A DNA stretch of 64,000 bases, taken from contig JAMOOP010000108.1 in NCBI GenBank assembly GCA_027065385.1, positions 1 through 64,000 on the forward strand. The letters are read 5' to 3'. Each line of letters begins with the position of its first letter. Within the stretch, counting starts at the first letter, position 1. A model generated the notes under the pieces. That model was given only the letters and a program-made list of their open reading frames with translations, made no database searches and was not told where the DNA came from. The translations under genes were made by a program, and so were the position numbers. Shown one piece after another: positions 1 through 8,799 of the stretch. The stretch comes from Campylobacteraceae bacterium. Its GTDB lineage: Bacteria > Campylobacterota > Campylobacteria > Campylobacterales > Sulfurovaceae.

Positions 1-255
1 TGTTCATAATTATTATACTCTATTTAGAAATTTTATGCTTCTGTTATACCATTTTTTGCTTTTATTTTTTCTTAGTAAATCCCTGTTTTTTGGTCTTTAG
101 GAGGTCACGGAAGATGGGGGAGAGCCATAATATTTTGAAAATGGGGGTTGTTTTTGATGGTAAGAGGGTTTGGGTGAAGAGTGGATAATGACCGACTTAA
201 ATTACAAAATTTTCAATTTGATTTATATTTTAAGAGGAGATTATCCTCTCTATTT
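1..255. other. Intergenic left edge, no supported gene
   Basis: No convincing gene. A G-rich patch at about 99-190 (several GGGG runs in otherwise AT-rich DNA) contains a 24-codon frame starting at 114 and ending at 188, but it has no recognisable product. It may be the eroded end of something to the left of the window. Confidence 0.4.
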
Positions 256-1317
256 TTAAGATGCCTTTCTAACTTCTATTCTTCTAATAATCTCATCAGC
301 CATCTTCTCTTGAATTCCCATATCTAAGTGGCTAAAGAAACCAACACAAGAACAGTTCATTTCACCTAAAACAAATGTATCATTTCCATTTTCATCTGTA
401 TCTAACATAAAATCCCCTGTCCAAATAATAGGTGTATTTTTAATTTTTCCTAATTTATCTGAAATTAGAGGAATAGCATCTACAAATTTATTAACAAGTT
501 CTGGATACTCTTCTGGTTTATAGTAAGTATATTCAGCACCTGAAGCTATTGTTGCAGAAAAAGCATCTTTTTCTTGAACTGGTTTTTTATGAACAGCAAA
601 GATTGGATTTTCTCCTACCATTAAGATACGAATTTCACCCTCTACAATTCTTGGCATAAATCTCATATCAACAAGCATACCATTATCACCCTCTATATAT
701 TGATGACAAAATTTCATAAATTTACCAAGAGAGCTATATTCAACATGGTTATCAACTGCCTCTGTGCATTTTACAACTGTATCCATTGGCAAAGTATCAC
801 CTGCTTCATACTCTCCTAATTTACTATCAACTATCTCAACTCTCCAAATACCTGAACCAGTTGAGCCTCTATTCTGTTTTAAAACTCTAGTTCCATAAGA
901 GATACTTTTTGGGAAAGTTTTTTCAAACTCTTCTACCGTATAGTAAGAATAAGTATCATCTGGAACTAAATCTGTATCAGCAAGTTTTGCTAAAGCATCT
1001 TTTGCACCAAAACGCATCATAGTATTAGGGTGAGTCATAATAAGTACATCGCTATCGTGAAGTTGTCTTAGCATCTCAAATAGTTTGCCCTCACCATTTG
1101 GAAGATTACCTGGATTTATTCTAACAACTACAGCATCAGCATTATCATAGATATAGTTAAAAATCTCATCAATCCACTCATCACGGAAAAATATTACCTC
1201 TGATTCATAACCTTTAGCTTTAATTGCATTAACAATAGGCATAGTATCTCTTCTATGCCCATCAATCCACTTATCCGCTCCACCTTCAGCCTCTAGTACT
1301 ATTACTCTTTTTTTCAT
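256..1317 (-). CDS. Cj0069-family ATP-grasp-like protein
   Basis: This 353-residue protein looks like the Campylobacterota family typified by Cj0069 of Campylobacter jejuni, whose substrate is unknown. The fold signals are ATP-grasp-like: a glycine/serine-rich loop after a lysine (KQNRGSTGSG, about residues 147-156) and a C-terminal acidic metal-binding stretch (GDFMLD, then GEMNCSCVGF, about 302-328). No signal peptide or membrane segment is visible, so it is probably cytoplasmic. It stands alone on the minus strand with only a transposase remnant upstream. The family assignment is from memory of the N-terminus (VIVLEAEGGADKW); the enzymatic role as a ligase is inference. Confidence 0.7.
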   Translation of the reverse strand: MKKRVIVLEAEGGADKWIDGHRRDTMPIVNAIKAKGYESEVIFFRDEWIDEIFNYIYDNADAVVVRINPGNLPNGEGKLFEMLRQLHDSDVLIMTHPNTMMRFGAKDALAKLADTDLVPDDTYSYYTVEEFEKTFPKSISYGTRVLKQNRGSTGSGIWRVEIVDSKLGEYEAGDTLPMDTVVKCTEAVDNHVEYSSLGKFMKFCHQYIEGDNGMLVDMRFMPRIVEGEIRILMVGENPIFAVHKKPVQEKDAFSATIASGAEYTYYKPEEYPELVNKFVDAIPLISDKLGKIKNTPIIWTGDFMLDTDENGNDTFVLGEMNCSCVGFFSHLDMGIQEKMADEIIRRIEVRKAS

Positions 1318-1428
1318 TCTGTTTCCTCTTTTTTTATTACAAAAAGATTTTATCTAAAGAAAATGTAAAGAGAATGGAATGATTTAAAGTTTAAAAAATA
1401 GTTAACTAAAATTTAATTATCTACTCTA

Positions 1429-1632
1429 CTAACTCATTAAAGATATAATAAAAAGCGTACGCGTACGCTCTCTTTTTTTTACTGATATCCATAGAGCCAT
1501 ATCTTTATAGCTATTTGCTCCTGATAACATTGCTAAAAGTGATAAATACATCACTTCTCCCATATTATATTTTGCTATCTTATATTTCCTATAGTCTGGT
1601 AACTCTCTAAATCTTTCTAATAATGTTTTCAT
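1429..1632 (-). pseudogene. Truncated ISAs1-type transposase, N-terminal stump
   Basis: The 67-residue frame begins like the DDE_Tnp_1-associated N-terminal domain of ISAs1/H-repeat transposases: LLERFRELPDYRK followed by the hydrophobic MGEVMYLSLLAMLSGANSY and KDMALW. Full-length members are about 370 residues. Similarity ends around residue 49, where the frame enters a GC-rich palindrome (1454-1469) and unrelated residues before a stop. No DDE catalytic domain is present on either side, so this is a dead 5' fragment rather than a gene. Confidence 0.75.
1454..1469. repeat. Perfect 16-bp GC-rich palindrome
   Basis: AGCGTACGCGTACGCT is its own reverse complement and is flanked by A-rich and T-rich runs. 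It lies exactly where recognisable transposase coding stops. Such a GC-rich perfect palindrome stands out in this AT-rich DNA. It could be a terminator-like hairpin, a deletion junction or a binding site. Confidence 0.7.
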
Positions 1633-1746
1633 AATTCTTTTGCCTATTATACTTAACTTTTATTTGATTTTGAATTACCGTGCGAAAATATTAAATTAGT
1701 AATATCACTAAAAAAAATATGATATAATATATAAAAAGGATTTATT

Positions 1747-2067
1747 ATGTCTCTTTTTATTATTACAATTTTTATTATACCTTTTATTTTGGCTATTTTA
1801 GTTCTAAAAAAAAATGAGGCTATTGCTATTAAAAATAGAGTTGCTACAGAAAAAGAAGATGCTCATATAGATGAAGAGATGATAATTCATCAAGCACTAG
1901 AGAGAGCTGGTGCTTTACCTAGCCATCACCATAAAGAGGAACATCTTCACGAAGAAAATAGTAAAAAAATATCCAATTATAATCGTAATCTATTCTATTT
2001 ATTAGGTTATTTAATAATAGTTGTAGAGATTTGGTATCTTTATCTGTTAATATCTAAACTAATTTAA
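1747..2067 (+). CDS. Small membrane protein with His-rich linker
   Basis: I do not recognise this 106-residue protein. It has an N-terminal hydrophobic segment (residues 2-20) and a C-terminal one (about 82-104), separated by a charged linker containing a histidine cluster (SHHHKEEHLHEEN, about 59-71) that could bind metal. A TATAAT-like box and an AAAGGA ribosome site lie just upstream. It precedes eno by 66 bp in the same direction and may be co-transcribed with it. Two-pass topology is predicted from hydrophobicity; the metal role is only a suggestion. Confidence 0.55.
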   Translation: MSLFIITIFIIPFILAILVLKKNEAIAIKNRVATEKEDAHIDEEMIIHQALERAGALPSHHHKEEHLHEENSKKISNYNRNLFYLLGYLIIVVEIWYLYLLISKLI

Positions 2068-2133
2068 TCTTAGGAGTGTTATCTTATACACAATATGTTA
2101 ATATTCTGTATCTAAAATATCCAAGGATAGTAA

Positions 2134-3405
<1,272 letters not shown>

Positions 3406-3414
3406 AGATATATA

Positions 3415-3678
3415 ATGTTTGCTAAAAAAATAGAAACTTTTATTAGAAAATTTGAAGAGCTTTCAGGATTATCTATAAAAGTATTTTTATTAACAGCTAC
3501 AGTTGTTATTGCTCTAGGTATCTATATAGCAAACTTAGTCTATGGAGGAAATTCAATCCATAGACTAGAAAATCTTCAAAGAAAAAAAGAGTCAATTAAA
3601 CAAGAGATAGAACATATAAAAGAAGAAAATGCTAGATTACACAAACAGTATCTTGAGTGGAGCGATGCTGAAAGATAA
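3415..3678 (+). CDS. FtsB/DivIC-like septum formation protein
   Basis: This 87-residue protein has the architecture of FtsB/DivIC: a short cytoplasmic N-terminus, one membrane helix (about residues 21-43, VFLLTATVVIALGIYIANLVYG) and then a periplasmic coiled coil rich in E/K/L heptads (about 50-80). FtsB-like proteins bridge FtsL and FtsQ in the divisome. The gene lies 9 bp downstream of eno, as ftsB does in many proteobacteria, which supports the assignment. There is no catalytic motif, so the call rests on topology and neighbour only. Confidence 0.65.
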   Translation: MFAKKIETFIRKFEELSGLSIKVFLLTATVVIALGIYIANLVYGGNSIHRLENLQRKKESIKQEIEHIKEENARLHKQYLEWSDAER

Positions 3679-3739
3679 TTTGTTAATATTAAATTAAGAA
3701 AAAATATTTAAAAACCTCACTAGTTTTATGTTTTTATGT

Positions 3740-3745
3740 TATACT
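3740..3745 (+). promoter_or_regulatory. Predicted -10 box for the DUF3015 gene
   Basis: TATACT preceded by TATG lies about 35 bp before the start at 3780, with AAGAGGA as ribosome site. It has the T-rich upstream tract, without a clear -35, that is usual for Campylobacterota sigma-70 promoters. Confidence 0.45.
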
Positions 3746-3779
3746 ATTGTTTCAAAAATTATATTAAGAGGATTTCAAT

Positions 3780-4220
3780 ATGAGAAAAATTTTATCTATT
3801 CTAACAACAACAGCTCTTTTAACTACTGCATCTATTGCTAATGAAAATACAGGGTGTGGTCTTGGTAGCCAAATAATATCTAATCAAGATTCAGTATTAA
3901 TGCAAATTTTTGCAGCTACTACAAATGGAACTTCTGGTAACCAAACTTTTGGTATTACTTCAGGGACATCTGGTTGTGCAAAACCTGCTAAATTTGTATC
4001 GAATGATAGAGCAAATGAGTTTGTAGCAGGAAATATGGACGCATTGGCAAAAGATATATCAAATGGTCAAGGTGAAGCACTTACAACTCTTGCAACTCTT
4101 TTAAATGTATCAAATAAAGATGTTTTTGCATCAAAACTACAAGCAAACTTTGATAAAATCTATACATCTGAAAATGTATCATCAGCAGAAGTTATTGATA
4201 ATATTGTATCTTTAGGATAA
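3780..4220 (+). CDS. DUF3015-family secreted protein
   Basis: The 146-residue product has a clear signal peptide (MRKILSILTTTALLTTASIA, cleavage near residue 20) and matches what I know of DUF3015: an N-terminal GCGLGSQI, a conserved Thr/Ser-rich FGITSGTSGC segment and a conserved FVxxNxDxLAKDxxxGxGE block (about 80-100). Two cysteines (GCG and SGC) may form a disulfide. DUF3015 has no established function. It is followed 11 bp later by the DUF4105/Lnb-like gene, a pairing I recall from other proteobacteria, which suggests a shared envelope role. Confidence 0.8.
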   Translation: MRKILSILTTTALLTTASIANENTGCGLGSQIISNQDSVLMQIFAATTNGTSGNQTFGITSGTSGCAKPAKFVSNDRANEFVAGNMDALAKDISNGQGEALTTLATLLNVSNKDVFASKLQANFDKIYTSENVSSAEVIDNIVSLG

Positions 4221-4231
4221 TCTCTAAATAT

Positions 4232-6034
4232 ATGATAATTGCAGTCAAAAAAGCAGTTCAACTCTTTTTTGGACTGCTACTATTTCAAACCTCTCTTTTC
4301 TCTTCATCTTCTGTTTCTGAAAATATAATAGATAAACTTTCTCAAAATAAGCAATGGCATAGACTACTTCATTTTAAAAATGGAAAGAGTGAGATAGATG
4401 ATAAAAAGTTCTTTTTTGCTAAAAATGGAAAAACAGACCCAAAAGCTGAACTTAAAGCATCTATTAAAGAGCTTATTTTAGATAAAAGTGATGATGAAAA
4501 CTCTACTCTATGTCATTATCCTTCTCGTTCTACATGGATTTTAGAACAAATTCCAATACTTAAAAAAGAGATAAAAATACCTAAATGTAAAGCATTAAAA
4601 AAAGAGTTAAAGGATTTAGGAGCAAAATATGTAACTCTTATTTTAGCATCAGCTCATATTAACTCTCCTGCATCTGCATTTGGACATACTTTTTTAAGAA
4701 TAGATAATAATCCTAATACCCCCCTACTCTCTTATGCTGTAAATTACGCTGCTCAAACTAGAGAAGATAATGGATTTATCTATGCCTATCAAGGACTTTT
4801 TGGAGGATATAAAGGGCGTTATTCTATTGAACCATACTATAAAAAATTAAAAGAGTATTCAGATTTGGAACAGCGTGATATTTGGGAATATACACTTAAT
4901 TTAAACCAAGAGCAGATAGATAGAATGGTACTACATATTTTTGAAATACGCCACTTTTATGCTGATTATTTCTTTTTAAATGAAAACTGCTCTTATAACT
5001 TGCTTTGGCTTATTGAGATTGCTACACAAAAGAGTAATTTAGTAAATCAATTTAAATTTAAAGCTATTCCTATTGATACACTTCGTACGGTTATTAATAA
5101 TGGTTTAGTTAAAAAAAGTATCTATCGTTCATCTAAAAGAAAAGAGATTTTAGCTATAAGTGAACCTATTAAAAACAATAAAAAAGCACTAGATTTTGCA
5201 CAAAGTAGTGATTATAACTTTTCTAAAATAGAGAATATGACAAAAGAGGAAAAAATAGCATCATTAGAGTTAGCAACATCTCTTTTAAAAATAAAATATT
5301 CCAATAATAAAATATCTAAAAAGAAATATCTTCCAAAATTTTTAAAAATTCTTGGCACAAGAAGTAAATTGGGTAAAGTAGCTAAAAGAGAGATACCAAC
5401 ACCAAGCTCTCCAAAAGATGGTCATTTATCATCTAAAGCTAGTATAGCTTATATAACAGATAAAGCAGTTAAAGCCAAAGCAAAAATAGCATATCATGAT
5501 ATTTATGATAATGATAATGGATTTATATCAGGAGCATATATTAGCTTTTTTGATACAACTATAGAGTATAAAAATAGTGATATTTTTTTAGAAGAGATAG
5601 ATTTTTTAGATATTAAATCTTATGCTATTCAAGATAGTATATTTAAACCTATATCATGGCAAGTAGCTCTAGGTGCAAAACGAATTTTTAATAATGAATT
5701 AAATAGTTATTTAACAGCAGGTGCAGGAGTTACATTGGGTAAAGATAACTTTTATGGATTTGCTACAATTACTCCTACTGTCTATTATAGAGAGACTACA
5801 AAAAGTAGTATATCTGGAAATATTGGTATATTTTATAATCCATCAAAATATTTAAAGTTTGGTATTAGCTCATCAAATGAGTGGTTTGAAAATAGTAAAG
5901 AGATAAAAAAGATAGAACCATTTATAACATATAGCTTTGATAAAAAATCGGCTATTAATATTAGATATGAGTATAAAGATATAGATAAAATAAAAGAGAA
6001 TGATACAACTATATCTTGGTTTTGGTATTTTTAA
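4232..6034 (+). CDS. DUF4105 (Lnb-type) periplasmic protein with C-terminal beta-rich domain
   Basis: This 600-residue protein has a hydrophobic leader (about residues 8-24). The DUF4105/Lnb_N domain spans roughly 90-290, with the conserved HINSPASAFGHTFLRID and NENCSYNLLWL motifs carrying the His and Cys expected of this papain/NlpC-like fold. Pfam links the domain to lipoprotein N-acyl transfer (Lnb of Gram-positives); that activity is not shown for the Gram-negative members. The C-terminal ~200 residues alternate aromatic and polar residues and end in ...TISWFWYF with a terminal Phe, suggestive of an outer-membrane beta-barrel. It is probably co-transcribed with the DUF3015 gene. No good ribosome site is visible, so translation may be coupled. 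Confidence 0.75.
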   Translation: MIIAVKKAVQLFFGLLLFQTSLFSSSSVSENIIDKLSQNKQWHRLLHFKNGKSEIDDKKFFFAKNGKTDPKAELKASIKELILDKSDDENSTLCHYPSRSTWILEQIPILKKEIKIPKCKALKKELKDLGAKYVTLILASAHINSPASAFGHTFLRIDNNPNTPLLSYAVNYAAQTREDNGFIYAYQGLFGGYKGRYSIEPYYKKLKEYSDLEQRDIWEYTLNLNQEQIDRMVLHIFEIRHFYADYFFLNENCSYNLLWLIEIATQKSNLVNQFKFKAIPIDTLRTVINNGLVKKSIYRSSKRKEILAISEPIKNNKKALDFAQSSDYNFSKIENMTKEEKIASLELATSLLKIKYSNNKISKKKYLPKFLKILGTRSKLGKVAKREIPTPSSPKDGHLSSKASIAYITDKAVKAKAKIAYHDIYDNDNGFISGAYISFFDTTIEYKNSDIFLEEIDFLDIKSYAIQDSIFKPISWQVALGAKRIFNNELNSYLTAGAGVTLGKDNFYGFATITPTVYYRETTKSSISGNIGIFYNPSKYLKFGISSSNEWFENSKEIKKIEPFITYSFDKKSAINIRYEYKDIDKIKENDTTISWFWYF

Positions 6035-6197
6035 ATATTTTAACAAAAGTAGATTTTTTTTGTGCTAAATGTAGTTTTAAAGCTAATGCAGACTATAATG
6101 TTATTTTAAATATTCTTTGTAAGTGTTAATATTCGAAAATTAATTTAAATAGAGAGAAATAGTCTCTTATAATAAAATATTGTAGGTAAATATAATA

Positions 6198-6752
6198 ATG
6201 CAACTTTTAAAATTTTTATTTGGTATTGTTTTAGTTCAACTAGTAACTGTTAGTTTAGTTCTCTTATCTCCAAATGACTTTACAACTGTAGGGGTTCTTC
6301 GTCTAACTATTCCATTGCTATTTATAGCTCTTATTATATCCTTTTGGTTTAGCTCAATGGCAAAACAGTATAGTAGTGATGCAATAAATAGAGTAAAAGA
6401 TAGTTTTGCAATGGAGAGAGAAAAACTTAGAGTTAGTGCAGAAGAGGCGAAAAGGCGTGTAGAGAAAGAAGCACAAAAAAATATTATTAAAGAAGCCACC
6501 TCAACCCATGCAAAGGCTAACTTTAAAGTAGGTGTAGCATTTGCAGGAGTGTTGGGTGTTGGAGCTCTGTTTGTATTTGCTCAAATGGTAACTGTTGGAC
6601 TACTAGCACTTAGTGCTACAGGTGGTGCTTTAGGTGGTTACTACTGGAGAGGAAAAAGATTAGAAGAGAAAAATAGATTAAAAGAGATTTCAGATAAATC
6701 TAATTTTAAAATTATAGATAGTGTAAAAAAACCTCCAAGATTAGAGCAGTAG
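6198..6752 (+). CDS. Membrane protein with central coiled coil, unknown
   Basis: I do not recognise this 184-residue protein. Two hydrophobic segments sit at about residues 5-21 and 29-50, then a charged coiled-coil stretch (about 60-105, rich in E/K/R/A), then two more hydrophobic segments (about 110-147, GVAFAGVLGVGALFVF and glycine-rich GLLALSATGGALGGYYW) and a basic tail. It is convergent with the pseudouridine synthase gene. Multi-pass inner-membrane location is inferred from hydrophobicity. Confidence 0.55.
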   Translation: MQLLKFLFGIVLVQLVTVSLVLLSPNDFTTVGVLRLTIPLLFIALIISFWFSSMAKQYSSDAINRVKDSFAMEREKLRVSAEEAKRRVEKEAQKNIIKEATSTHAKANFKVGVAFAGVLGVGALFVFAQMVTVGLLALSATGGALGGYYWRGKRLEEKNRLKEISDKSNFKIIDSVKKPPRLEQ

Positions 6753-6758
6753 ATAGCT

Positions 6759-7577
6759 CTATCTTCTATTTTTTTTTGCATTAATTCTATCTTGTTCCTC
6801 TTTTTTCTCTTGAGCTTCCATTTTTACAATAGCTTTTAGATATTTATGTAACTGGTCATACTCTTTTCTTGTAAAGTATCTTGTTTTATTGGTTGGTAGA
6901 TTATTTAACTCTATTCCACCAAAAGCTACTCTTTTAAGGTCTAATATTTTAGCACCAAAGTGACCAAAAAAACGACGAAGCTCTCTATTTTTACCCTCTG
7001 AAATAGTTACTCTAAGTTTAGTAAAATTAGAGCTTTTTCCTCTTATCTCATAACTTACAAATGGTTCAAACTCCATAGAGTGTATTTTACTCTTTTCATG
7101 TCCTCCAGCTCTTGCATCATCTAAAACTAAACCATCACGCATAGCCTCTTCCATTTCATAAGATAGTGGTTTATCTATTTTTAAATTATAGGTTCTATCC
7201 AACCCTGAACGCATCATAATATCAGCTACCTTTGGAGAGTCTGTCATAATTAACATACCTTCAGATGCGTAATCTAATCTTCCAATAGGTATAAAATGTC
7301 TAAATTTACCAGCTAATTTATGATAGATAGTAGTTCGTCCTCTATCATCTTTTTTTGTGACTAGAACTCCTTTTGGTTTATTATAAACTATCATAGTAAG
7401 TTCGGTTCTTCTCTTTATAGGAACACCTTTAACTGCTATATGGTCTTCATCTTTTACATCGTAACCAAAATCTGTCATTTTTTTCTTATTTACAGTAACT
7501 TCACCAGTCTCTATAAGTTTATCTGCATCACGGCGTGAATATTTACTATTGTGCGAGATATATTTGTTAAGTCTCAT
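6759..7577 (-). CDS. RsuA/RluB-family rRNA pseudouridine synthase
   Basis: It converts specific uridines of rRNA to pseudouridine. The 272-residue protein has an N-terminal S4 RNA-binding domain (MRLNKYISHNSKYSRRDADKL, residues 1-60) and a catalytic domain with GRLDYASEGMLIMTD (about 118-132), where the Asp of GRLD is the nucleophile, plus the RsuA/RluB signature EGKNRELRRFF (about 202-212). The C-terminus is a lysine/glutamate-rich tail. Which uridine it modifies (RluB, RluF or RsuA type) cannot be told from the sequence; Campylobacterota usually have a single RluB-like member. Confidence 0.9.
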   Translation of the reverse strand: MRLNKYISHNSKYSRRDADKLIETGEVTVNKKKMTDFGYDVKDEDHIAVKGVPIKRRTELTMIVYNKPKGVLVTKKDDRGRTTIYHKLAGKFRHFIPIGRLDYASEGMLIMTDSPKVADIMMRSGLDRTYNLKIDKPLSYEMEEAMRDGLVLDDARAGGHEKSKIHSMEFEPFVSYEIRGKSSNFTKLRVTISEGKNRELRRFFGHFGAKILDLKRVAFGGIELNNLPTNKTRYFTRKEYDQLHKYLKAIVKMEAQEKKEEQDRINAKKNRR

Positions 7578-7671
7578 GGGATTTTTCTTTATATTAAATT
7601 AGTTAATGGGATTATAGCATAGATGATGTAAGAGATTAGATAAGTTTAGCACCCCAAAGAGTTGTGAGGTA

Positions 7672-7767
7672 CTAATAAACTTTAATAAGTGCGATATTGA
7701 TATTTTCTAATTTTTGTGGTTGGACATAAAATAACTTATCAATAATTTTCTCAATTAGTTTTTTCAT
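7672..7767 (-). CDS. 31-residue small ORF with strong promoter and ribosome site
   Basis: The short frame encodes 31 residues beginning MKKLIEKIIDKLFYVQPQ and ending IKVY. GAGGAG lies 8 bases before the ATG and a near-consensus sigma-70 promoter lies further upstream (7800-7828). The first 13 residues form a K/I/E amphipathic pattern, so a small membrane-associated or leader peptide is possible. No homologue is recognised. It is the only candidate gene in the 369-bp gap between the pseudouridine synthase and the next gene. Confidence 0.45.
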   Translation of the reverse strand: MKKLIEKIIDKLFYVQPQKLENINIALIKVY

Positions 7768-7799
7768 GAATGATGCTCCTCTTTTAAATTGATATTTAA

Positions 7800-7828
7800 A
7801 TTATAATATATATATTAATTATAATCAA
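7800..7828 (-). promoter_or_regulatory. Near-consensus sigma-70 promoter for the 31-codon ORF
   Basis: On the minus strand TTGATT (7828-7823) is followed after exactly 17 bp by TATAAT (7805-7800), placing transcription start near 7793 and giving a 26-base leader. The segment 7815-7828 also resembles an FNR half-palindrome pair (TTGAT, TATA, ATTAA as read on the minus strand), one base off the consensus, so regulation by the window's Crp/Fnr protein is conceivable but weakly supported. Confidence 0.55.
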
Positions 7829-7946
7829 TAGCAAAATGCCTATTTTTTGGGAAATGTAAAAAAAATCCTATTTATTAATGTTTTTTTGTATGTAAATAAA
7901 TAAGATTTAGTAGATAGTTAAAAAATAAAATATTTTTTAACTATAT

Positions 7947-8141
7947 TCAACATTTGAAAGATGTTATATCTGATACAATACCTGTCGCTCTATCGACATG
8001 AAAGTGATGTTCACTATTTTCACCACCTTCTCCACTTATATCTTTGTATGCTGATTTTGAAAGGAGACGACCTATAATCCCTCCTATAAGTGCTGCTAGA
8101 ATAATTGTAACTGCTATTATTAACGGTGTTATCTCAAACAT
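7947..8141 (-). CDS. Small single-pass membrane protein, unknown
   Basis: The 64-residue product has one hydrophobic helix (about residues 5-27, glycine/alanine-rich IILAALIGGIIGRLL) followed by a soluble tail with a His cluster (SEHHFHVD) and a C-terminal Cys (SFKC). AGGA lies upstream of the start. I do not recognise the family. It sits alone between AT-rich gaps. Confidence 0.45.
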   Translation of the reverse strand: MFEITPLIIAVTIILAALIGGIIGRLLSKSAYKDISGEGGENSEHHFHVDRATGIVSDITSFKC

Positions 8142-8276
8142 ATTAAATCCTGTTATTATATAATTTTGTATTAAACTGTTTTATTATAATATTATTTAAC
8201 TAAAATATTCCTAATATTTTAACAAAAAACATCTATATATTATATAATTATTGTCTCTTTTGGTAGCAATTAGAAG

Positions 8277-8314
8277 AAAAAATTGATTAAAATAAACACT
8301 TTAATCAATTTTTT
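8277..8314. terminator. Bidirectional hairpin terminator
   Basis: A perfect 14-15 bp inverted repeat (AAAAAATTGATTAA and its complement) with an 8-base loop has T runs on both strands. It lies 20 bp after the stop of the minus-strand HHH protein gene and is the natural terminator for it. Confidence 0.7.
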
Positions 8315-8334
8315 TGTAAAAAATAAAAATTATA

Positions 8335-8697
8335 TTAATATTTCTTACTAATTAAAATTTTAGCCTGTTCTATCCACTGCTCTCTTGCTATGCGTCCAGG
8401 GAATGCAATAAGTTTATCTATCCTCATTACATCTTCTTTTGTCCAGTTAGCAATCTGTTTAAAACAGTAAATACCATTATCATTAAGTACCTTCTCTAAC
8501 ACTTTGCCTATACCTCTAATAAGTTGTAAGTTATCTTTTAACTCCATACAACCACTATTTATATGTAATGGGTGAGTTGATTTTTCAACCACATAACAAT
8601 TATCTTCCTCTTCTACAGATTTAAACTTAAGAAAAAGAGAGACAATTACAACTATAGACAATATAGCAATTACGATGTAAATTGTATCAATTAACAT
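8335..8697 (-). CDS. Membrane-anchored helix-hairpin-helix protein
   Basis: A single N-terminal membrane helix (about residues 3-24) is followed by a 30-residue polar linker and a C-terminal HHH-type domain (about 54-115): DNLQLIRGIGKVLEKVLNDNG, then a second helical pair ending GRIAREQWIEQAKIL. This module is the one often labelled predicted flap-endonuclease-like 5' DNA nuclease or found at the C-terminus of NADH dehydrogenase-associated and L21-like proteins. It has no catalytic residues that I can identify. Role unknown; nucleic-acid or protein binding at the membrane is possible. Confidence 0.65.
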   Translation of the reverse strand: MLIDTIYIVIAILSIVVIVSLFLKFKSVEEEDNCYVVEKSTHPLHINSGCMELKDNLQLIRGIGKVLEKVLNDNGIYCFKQIANWTKEDVMRIDKLIAFPGRIAREQWIEQAKILISKKY

Positions 8698-8799
8698 AAA
8701 TTCTCCTTTTTTCTATTATAATATTTTTAAAATTAAAATTCCTTAAAAATAGCTTATATTAGAGACTAAATCCTCTATTTTTAATAGGGATATACTGTT

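Noticed and set aside
114..188. 24-codon frame in a G-rich patch at the left end
   Set aside because: No ribosome site at a useful distance, no recognisable product. It is left as intergenic.
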